NCBI GenBank assembly: GCA_028386065.3
Contig: JAKUCV010006821.1
Location: 82,005 to 146,004, forward strand
Source of the DNA: Turnera subulata
Taxonomy: Eukaryota; Streptophyta; Magnoliopsida; Malpighiales; Passifloraceae
Direction of reading: 5' to 3'
DNA: 64,000 bases
In this document: positions 57,440-64,000 of the stretch, piece by piece
How positions within the stretch are numbered: position 1 is the first letter of the stretch
Layout of the letters: the number at the start of each line of letters is the position of its first letter
Notes under the pieces: generated by a model
Databases searched by the model: none
What the model was told of the DNA's origin: nothing
What the model saw: the letters and a program-made list of their open reading frames with translations, nothing else
Made by a program: the position numbers and the translations under genes

Positions 57440-59100
57440 ATGCTCACATGTAGAGAGATTATAGTTAAGAGATATCACCAAAGAAGGATTGTAACTATTC
57501 CAATCTGGAGTGCGCATTCCAATCTCCACATGAATCTAGGTGGACTGATCATCCTTCAGTCACTTGGTGAAAATATCTGCAAGTTAATTCTCACTTTTGA
57601 CAAGAACAAGTGTTATATCCTTCTTAAGCATATGATCTTTGATGAAATTTTGTATCTCTTCAATGTGTTTGGTACATGAGTGTTAGATTGAATCTTTAGA
57701 GAGATAAGCACATTTGAGCTATCACATAGAATGAGAAGGCACATATAATCTAGGCTATAACATATATTTCATCTAACAAACTTGAGCATGTCATAACACC
57801 AGTAATAACAAATTCGGCTTCACAGCGCCAAATTGTACTTTTTGCTAAACCAAGATAAAAATGATTATGCACTGCACTAACAAGAAGCACTTGTTCTTTT
57901 TATTCTAATAGATAGCCAACAAAGTAATCATTAGAATAATTAAACAGTTTCAAAGAAAAAGACTTTTGGGCTACTGTGATCTAATCTAAAGATATAACTT
58001 TTGAGCTCTTGAAAAGATCATTTGATAACACTTAGCTTGGATACTTTAAGACAATAATGAAGTATAGACAAAACCAAACATTGATCATAGTATCAGGTTT
58101 AGTAGCAGCAAAGAAATAAATAGCACTATTAATCATACCGTTATATCTTTCTGTCATCTCTTTGCCATTTTCGTCTTTGTTTAATATCATTGTCATGCTC
58201 ATTGAGACTTGAAAGCATTGTCTTCATCAGTGCCAAAACGTTTGGGAAACCTTTTATATGCATAGCTTGGTTGATGAAGATCAAGTTCCTATACTTAGAA
58301 TCCAAGATCGAAGTTCAATCATCCCATTAAGCTCATCTCGAATTCATTGTACTCTTATGCTTTCAAATTCCTTACACAACCACTCATTAGTAGCATCAAG
58401 TAGTATGACATAATCAAAGATAAGATATACTTTTGAGCTTTTATGAAGGAAATGATCATGACCAAAGCAAGTGCATTGACTATCAAAAGCAACAGTCATA
58501 TGCTCACTAAATGTTCTTTTGTTATCTCAAGCAAGCAAACCATAAAACTTCATAACATTCTAAATAGAAAATGAAGCACATAACATCAAATGATAGTTTC
58601 TTCTTTTAGACTTAGAAATGTGTCAGAATTGTCATCAATGATGCCAAACCGTTTCTAAAGCTTTTGAATATATTTAAGAATTTTAGCAAAGTTAAAAGAT
58701 TTCTTATCAGTTTCAATGCTAAAAACACATACCAGAATATAAAAGATTTGCCAAAACATCAGTAAACGACCACTATGAAGAATAAATACTAACAATGAAT
58801 AATACATAATGCATGCATGACATAAAATTAGAACAAGTATTAACAATATTATTTCAATTAATAACTGTGATATGTTTGAATATCCTCTTAGAGATATTGC
58901 AAGGAGAATTAAAATTATCATCACCTTTACCAAGTGCCTTACCTTTTGAGCTAACACAAGATGTGATATTACCTTAGTTTAAGGATGAGAATCTTGATGG
59001 GTCTTTTTATATGTGTTGAACAACCACTTTGCAACGTCCATCTATCCATATTTTTCTGCCAAGAAAATTATATTTTTGGTACCCACAAAAACTTGGATCC
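57440..59100 (-). pseudogene. C5 pol remnants
   Basis: Fragments align with C3 pol by motif. The RNase H end is near 57540-57760 (around SPSD and the VPNTLKRYKI-like run), the RT end near 58080-58170 (AATKPDTMINV), and the protease region near 59000-59060 (KIWIDGRCK, where WVLDSGCS is expected). Integrase and the RT catalytic core are not recognisable, so pol has been reduced by deletion. Every piece is in a different frame. Confidence 0.55.
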
Positions 59101-59599
59101 TTGGGGTTAGTTGTAGCACCTTTCGGTAGCCAGATATATTTATTAACACAACACATCTTTTGATCATGAAAAGTATCATGCCTGACCTCCATTTTCATCA
59201 TAATGACATGTAAAATGTGCTGTAATATATAATTTAGCTCTAGCAATGTTATTCATAAAGGTTGGCTTGGGATTGAATGCCAAATGAATGACTCCAACAC
59301 TTCTCTTTTATAAGAAGCGCCTTTGATATCAAGAGAAGGTATATACCAACTCTTCCCTTAATGAACATGACAAATTCAATATTCAGATTAAGAGCATTAT
59401 TTTTATTAGTTGTTTTTCACAAGCATCCACATTTAGAACAAGTTTCTTCTCTAGAACATTGCATATAAACATAGGAACATCATTATTCATTTTTAGATCA
59501 ACAATATTGGCACATGATGTAGGATACTTTCTAGGCTCTACATGTGAAGTGTTATGAATATCTTTATCAAATTCAATACTTCAACATGTTTTCTACTTG

Positions 59600-60240
59600 C
59601 AATGTTCTCTTCTAATCTTTTCCAACAATCTCAAGCAATTCATTAAATTAAAAAATTAGCTCATCAAATGTAAATTTATGAAAAGAATCATTTACCTCAG
59701 AATTCTTTCTTGCTGACCGGGAAAGATTCGCAAAGTCCACATCATCCAAATCACTTGTAGTGCCAAGTCTTTCTCATTTACATCCTTTTCTTCAAGCTTG
59801 GAATTTGTATACATGGCTTGAGTGCGTTCTCTAGACAGCATTGGATAGAGCACAAAATCGTTCAACAATTGATTTGGCTTGTACTCCTTGAATTAAATTG
59901 TTCCATCGTGAATGATGCGAGGAGACTCCAAAACTTATAGATTGTTGCACTAGACTGTGCTCTTTCCAATTTGGCTTCATTGATGCAAAATCTAAGGAGG
60001 TTCGCAACTCTAGGATTATGCTTGGCTTCATTCACTTCCTCTACTGATCAGAACTTCAAGACATTTTTGGTTGGTCCCCAGTAGGAATTTTGCACAGCAA
60101 GCCACTTCTCTAGTTCCTGACTCTCTATAGAAATCTTCAACAAAAACATTCATTGGTCGAACTTCACAGCATAAGAGTAAGAAACTTTCTGATGCTACAA
60201 CCCTCAAAAACCTTGATCTTCATCTCCTGGAGGTTAATCC
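59600..60240 (-). pseudogene. C5 gag remnant
   Basis: Downstream of the PBS on the minus strand, INLQEMKIKVFEG-like and later DDVDFANLSRSARK and FHKFTFDELI segments suggest a copia gag with many stops. It includes a short open frame at 60031-59831 without a domain of its own. Confidence 0.45.
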
Positions 60241-60255
60241 ATATACAGAGAATGT

Positions 60256-60268
60256 GGCCCCGCTACCA
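60256..60268 (-). promoter_or_regulatory. Primer binding site of C5
   Basis: TGGTAGCGGGGCC lies two bases inside the 5' LTR end. It is the same as the C1/C2 site but for one base. Confidence 0.7.
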
Positions 60269-60270
60269 TT

Positions 60271-61629
60271 TGTAGGTTCAAAGTGGCTAAGAGGGGGGGT
60301 GAATTAGCCATTTTTCGCTTAATCACCGATTTGGCGTCACTGATGCCAAATCGACTTTGTATCTAAATCTGCGAAATTATGAACACACTAAAGCACAATT
60401 AAGGAGAGGGTTAGAGAAATTGGCACAAAGAGTTTATAGTGGTTCGCCGCCACACAAGACTACCTCCACTACTCAAGGAGTCCACCTTGAGATTTCTAAC
60501 CTTCACTAACCTTGGTTTTTATGGGATCAACCCATAACCTATAATACAAGGTTTTACCTAGGCTAACCTCTAACCTCTCATACCCACAAAGCTAATCCAA
60601 GCTTTGCTCTAAGTTCCCCAGTAAGATATCCCCTATCCTACCTCACTCAATTGGTTTCTTCATAGGTTAAACCAACAAAGCCTATCTCTCACAAGTTTTT
60701 CTAAGGTGCAACATGTGAACCTTCTCTCAAAGTTAATCCTAGCTTTGCTTATCACTAATCAGCACAAAGCACTCATAAGCTTGTCTAAGATATAACCCTC
60801 TCTCAAGATATCTTCATGAGTGACTCACTCAAGAGATTTGCAAGTAATGCACAAGGAAGGATCTATGAACACTCTCAAGCTTAGGAGGAGAGCTGCTGCT
60901 AAATTCTCACTTCTTTCTCCATCAACAGCTCTATTGTTCTTCATGGAGTCATCAGCCTTTTATTGAGACACAATAGGATAGGCCTTTCCAAGAAATTCAA
61001 ACTGTTGTGTGTGTCACTCTCAGTAGACAGCTGTTTCGTTCTGACTGAGACTAGAGTGGCAACGTTCAAATCTCCTTGTGGTCGCTTTCACGCTTTGGTC
61101 TGAATCATGCCATTCATCTGACAGGTCTGCCCATATTTAGCCAAGTCCTAGGTTGGACCCAAAAGATTGATTCCATCTGATTTAGGGATCCGTTGTGATG
61201 TCTCTAATCAGGACGGTCAGACTGTAGAAATGATAAAGTACTAGGTTCTTTTGCCTTCTTAGTAGTAGGTTAGCTTGACACAAAGATCAAGGAAAGCCAA
61301 CTTTCATCAATCTCTTGTCACTTTCTGTTACCTCTAGATTTGGCATCGTTTCCGCCAAATCGTAGATGTATCCGTTTCCAAAAAGTGGTCTGCACATGCT
61401 TAACAGTCTCCTAAGTTTGATACTCCTAGGTTGGACTGAATCAACATGAGCTGTTATGGAAGCTTTCTAGATCTTTAAACACGTTCCTGCAGATTCAACA
61501 TAAGCTATATACCTGGTTTATAGAGTTAGGGAGCATCTTCAACAAGTGGTCCCAAAATGCAAGATGATCAGCACATGCTGGACAGACGGCTAGGTTTGAT
61601 GATCCTAGGTTTGTCAGATTTAAATCCAT
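60271..61629 (-). repeat. 5' LTR of C5, truncated
   Basis: It matches 52944-54170 closely and stops at AAATCCAT, where A2 begins. About 440 bases of the LTR beginning are missing. It holds the 9-bp-arm hairpin CGATTTGGC/GCCAAATCG at 60327-60353 and another at 61337-61361. Confidence 0.85.
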
Positions 61630-62165
61630 TGATGTCGTTTGTCTGCAACGTAGGTTCCTGCAAGTGCACAGGGTTGTTGTAGTACTTTATCAAGGTCGTA
61701 TCCACAGGTACTGGGTTGAGTCTGTTTCTTTTCAATTTAAGACAAACTAGTCTTGAAAATAATTAAATAAGGATGGATTTGGGTGAATGGTGATTAAAAT
61801 CTATACTAGGCAGGAAAGATAAATGTAACAGCTGATTAAATGAGGAAGGTATCAGTTTTGGTGGATTCTTAGGCATCTGGGGTTCACATGTCCTGTTTTA
61901 TGAGTTTAAATTGCTCGACAGAGGAAGTTTAAATGGAAAATGTAGAGGATACATAAATATAAGGACAGGCTCACACTGAAAACTTGCAGTGTCCTCACTG
62001 CTGAAACTAAACAAAAGAAAGGTACAATGCCACAAAAAAGGCAAGCAAAATAAAACACATTATCTAAAATGAAAGACAAAAGGTCTAATGCTTAAACACA
62101 AAGATAAATACCCCAAACTGAAAGTTGTATCCTCTGTGGTAGGGGTTAGACATCCTAAAACTAGA
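61630..62165 (-). repeat. A2 partial 3' LTR and 3' untranslated region
   Basis: The LTR end occupies at least 61630-61730. Further up, CAGTTTGGGGTATTTATC (minus strand, near 62110) resembles a phrase found after the last ORF of Athila elements. The junction between the two could not be placed. Confidence 0.55.
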
Positions 62166-63855
62166 CTAGAGTTGCTGAAAAGGTGGAGTTAGCGGCGGTG
62201 GCACTTGTTGCTGGATGGTGGTGGTCCTGCCTGTGGTGACCGCGTCAGTGCACGTGCCATTGTTCATCAAATTATTGAGGGTTTCAGTCAATTGCACGTA
62301 CTGGGCCATGTATTGGCTATGGAAGTCAGTCATGGCTCTGCCCTGGGTCTGTGTGATGCCGCGCACTTCAGTGATGCCCCTGTTAAGGAGTGTGCGTGCT
62401 TCTCCTAAAGAGGAGATCAGGTGCACCTCTTGTGCAGTAATGCTCTCCTAGAGGCATTGCAGGCGTTCTTCGTGAGTAGCAAGGGTCTGTTGACTGCGGG
62501 TTTGGTTCTGAAGGACGGGGAGGAACTGCTGCCCAATCCAATCCTGCATTTTCTCGAGTTAGACCAACAACTGATCCCGGATAACAGGCTGAGCCTGTCC
62601 TTGAGGTTGTCCCGGCTGTTGAGGCTGTGCCGCTTAGTGTATTGGTGGGTCCTCGGTTTGCTGTGGAAGGTTGGCCTCACCTTGTACTGCTGCTTCTTCG
62701 ACCGCTGGCTCTTGATGCTGCTCGTGATATTATGGAGAAGGAAGGTTCATCCTGCTGAGGATGAAGCCATCGATCGTGACAGTTCCTTGAAGTAACTGTA
62801 AGCTGTCCAGGGGAAGCTCGAAATGGCGCACAATCCTGGTGATAATTCCTGCGCCTGGAAGGAAGCCTGCCTTTTTCTGGGTGTTAAAACGGCAAAGGAT
62901 GAAGGCGACAGTGTTGAAAGGGCATCGGTGCACCATGCACCAGAGGATGAATAGCTCCCCTATTTGGACTATCAATCGGGTTTTGTTCCGGTCGAAGATG
63001 TTGTGTGAGAGGAAGTGTTGGGTGATGCGGAGTGCCCTGCTATGGAATGATGTTGCTATGCTGGAGGAGGGGTTGTAGCCGGGAGAAGTAGAGATTTTAT
63101 TCCAAAATTCCTTTACGTTGTAATCATCCGGTCTTTCTTGGATTCCTTCATTTGGGAGGCCGAGTACGTGGTTCAACTAGGTAACAATGAGAACGCGGTC
63201 CTCATTACCCAGTCGGAACCGTACGATGCCTTGTTCTGACCCTGTGGTGGCTGATAGGAGAGGGAACTGAAGAATTCGCGGGTAAAATTCTCGTAGCTGG
63301 GTTTCCCAATCGTGACAAACAGCAACCATCCCACTGGTCGGAGGAATCAGGGCACGCCATGCCGGGCTCCAATATCCATGAGGGCTTCCATATCGAGCCA
63401 TCGGCTGACAAGCACAGTCTGGGTCTGTGCGAAGTTCCAGACGCGTTGGTGAGTGGCGTTGGCCGGCTGGAAAACAAAGCGCGGAACCGGGGGTGGCATT
63501 TCTCCTCAGGCCTCTGTTCTTCTTCTTCGGTCTCTGTCTCATTAGTGGGCGGGGGTGCGGGTGGTTCGCGAGGGCGATCCTGGTTTCGCTTGGATCGCTC
63601 ATCGTTGTTGGTTTGTGGGGTGGTGGGTTGTGTTCGGCTAGATGTGGCGGTGGCCTTGGTGTTGGAGCGGGTCCGTGGTCGCTTTGGTGGTCGAAAGATG
63701 GTGTCGGGTGTTGAGTTTTCAGGGAGTTGGTTTTCAATCAAGTCAATGATGTTGTTGTCATCGGTGACTGCACGCTTGTTTGGGCGCATCGTAGGGGTGG
63801 ATGTGGTCTCGTGTTCAGGGTGAGGGTCGAGGTTGAGGTCGATGTCGTCGCCCAT
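62166..63855 (-). pseudogene. A2 Athila-type ORF with many amber/ochre codons
   Basis: ATG at 63855 (MGDDIDLNLDPHPE). An N-terminal Pro/Thr/Glu-rich, basic part contains a possible nuclear-localisation run (PPKRPRTRS). Then a region with TQLREFYPRILQF leads to NHVLGLPNEGI, NKISTSPGYN, ELFILWCMVHRC and PGAGIITRIVRHFELP, the pattern of the Athila ORF-1/putative plant transposon protein families. A Gln/Pro-rich tail follows. At least two frameshifts lie at 63300-63520. From 63176 to 62166 one frame holds except for four stops. The stop at 63179 and three of these fall where Gln fits the context. The role of this ORF is not established. Confidence 0.68.
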
Positions 63856-64000
63856 GGTGTTGGTGAGTTGTCGGTGGTGGCGACGTTTGTATTGGGTGAT
63901 TGGGGGTGGTGGTGTTGTGGAAGGTTCTGTGGTGAGGTTGGGGTTTGGGTTGTTAGTGGGTGGGGTGGGTAGGCTGAGGTGGCGTGGGTTTTTTTGTGGT
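63856..64000 (-). other. Sequence upstream of the A2 ORF
   Basis: A GT-rich plus strand and C/A-rich minus strand. The reading frame upstream of 63855 encodes only low-complexity sequence and is cut by the window end. No domain was seen. Confidence 0.4.

Larger units (their letters stand above)
52944..61629 (-). mobile_element. Decayed SIRE-like Ty1/copia element C5
   Basis: The 3' LTR is 52944-54608, followed by a SIRE-type PPT (AAGGGGGAGAT). The 5' LTR is 60271-61629 and truncated by A2, with a PBS next to it. Between them, on the minus strand, are remnants of gag, pol and a third ORF in the same order as C3, but no frame longer than about 100 codons survives. No TSD can be tested because one end is missing. 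It is much more mutated than C3, and shares with it the hairpin motif and the third ORF. Confidence 0.82.
61630..64000 (-). mobile_element. Athila-like Ty3/gypsy element A2, 3' part
   Basis: The LTR end at 61630 (TGATGTCG on the plus strand, then CTGCAAGTGCACAGGG and ATCAAGGTCG) is the reverse complement of an Athila-type LTR terminus and parallels the end of the solo LTR at 49620-49711. Beyond a non-coding stretch comes a long decayed ORF with Athila ORF-1-like features. The LTR start was not found, so the 3' LTR is partly deleted. The element continues beyond the window. Confidence 0.7.

Noticed and set aside
21548..61361. NFI-type (TTGGC-n5-GCCAA) or E2F binding sites as the explanation of the hairpins
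   Set aside because: Plants lack NFI, and the variable loop length does not fit a fixed-spacing site or the E2F consensus.
63359..63972. Plus-strand Val/Gly/Trp-rich ORFs
   Set aside because: They are antisense to the Pro/Thr/Arg-rich A2 ORF and follow from its codon composition.

Overview
The window is repetitive DNA of a large, retrotransposon-rich plant genome. Plant-type LTR retrotransposon lineages (Tat-like and Athila-like Ty3/gypsy, a long-LTR Ty3/gypsy, SIRE-like and a second Ty1/copia family, and a Cassandra-type TRIM carrying 5S rRNA sequence) point to a flowering plant, probably a eudicot. The species cannot be told from the sequence. I found no host gene, tRNA gene or CRISPR array. 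Nearly every base belongs to LTR elements inserted into one another. Many boundaries are fixed by 5-bp target-site duplications (TSDs) that I matched by eye. Labels such as G0 or C1 are mine.

Left block (1-19,505). G0 is the end of a plus-strand Tat-like element: a minisatellite, a polypurine tract (PPT) and a 3' LTR from 522. That LTR is split by a Cassandra-type solo LTR (1196-7742, TSD ACAGT), which is itself split by copia element C1 (1383-7429, TSD ATTAT). The same G0 LTR is split again by Tat-like element G1 (8322-19467, TSD GTCGG), whose 3' LTR is broken by a fragment of copia element C2. G1 is non-autonomous: it has gag but no pol.

Middle block (20,363-52,477, TSD CTACT). This is one minus-strand SIRE-like copia element, C3, about 32 kb long because five other insertions sit in it: a C1-family solo LTR (22916-24482, TSD CAATG), a 3.2-kb gypsy solo LTR, G4 (26181-29404), Tat-like element G2 (29955-40992, TSD TATGC), a gypsy 3' end, G3 (41115-44721), and an Athila-type solo LTR (47940-49711, TSD GGCTC). 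C3 retains decayed gag, pol and a third ORF. G2 has decayed gag-pol on the minus strand and, on the opposite strand, a spliced ORF resembling the plant mobile domain (PMD).

Right block (52,483-64,000). An unassigned stretch with a TATA box is followed by a second, heavily decayed SIRE-like element, C5 (52944-61629). C5 is truncated by the LTR end of an Athila-like element, A2, whose ORF runs to the window edge.

The recurring unexplained signal is palindromy. Short inverted-repeat modules, different in each family, are dispersed or tandemly repeated: AACATCGATGTT in copia leaders, GGGCA-n-TGCCC in Tat 3' regions, GACCGCC-n-GGCGGTC in Tat LTRs and upstream of the antisense PMD ORF, and ATTTGGC-n-GCCAAAT through the SIRE-like elements. 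No open reading frame looks intact. Almost every coding lesion I could diagnose is a C-to-T or G-to-A transition, as expected from decay of methylated cytosines.
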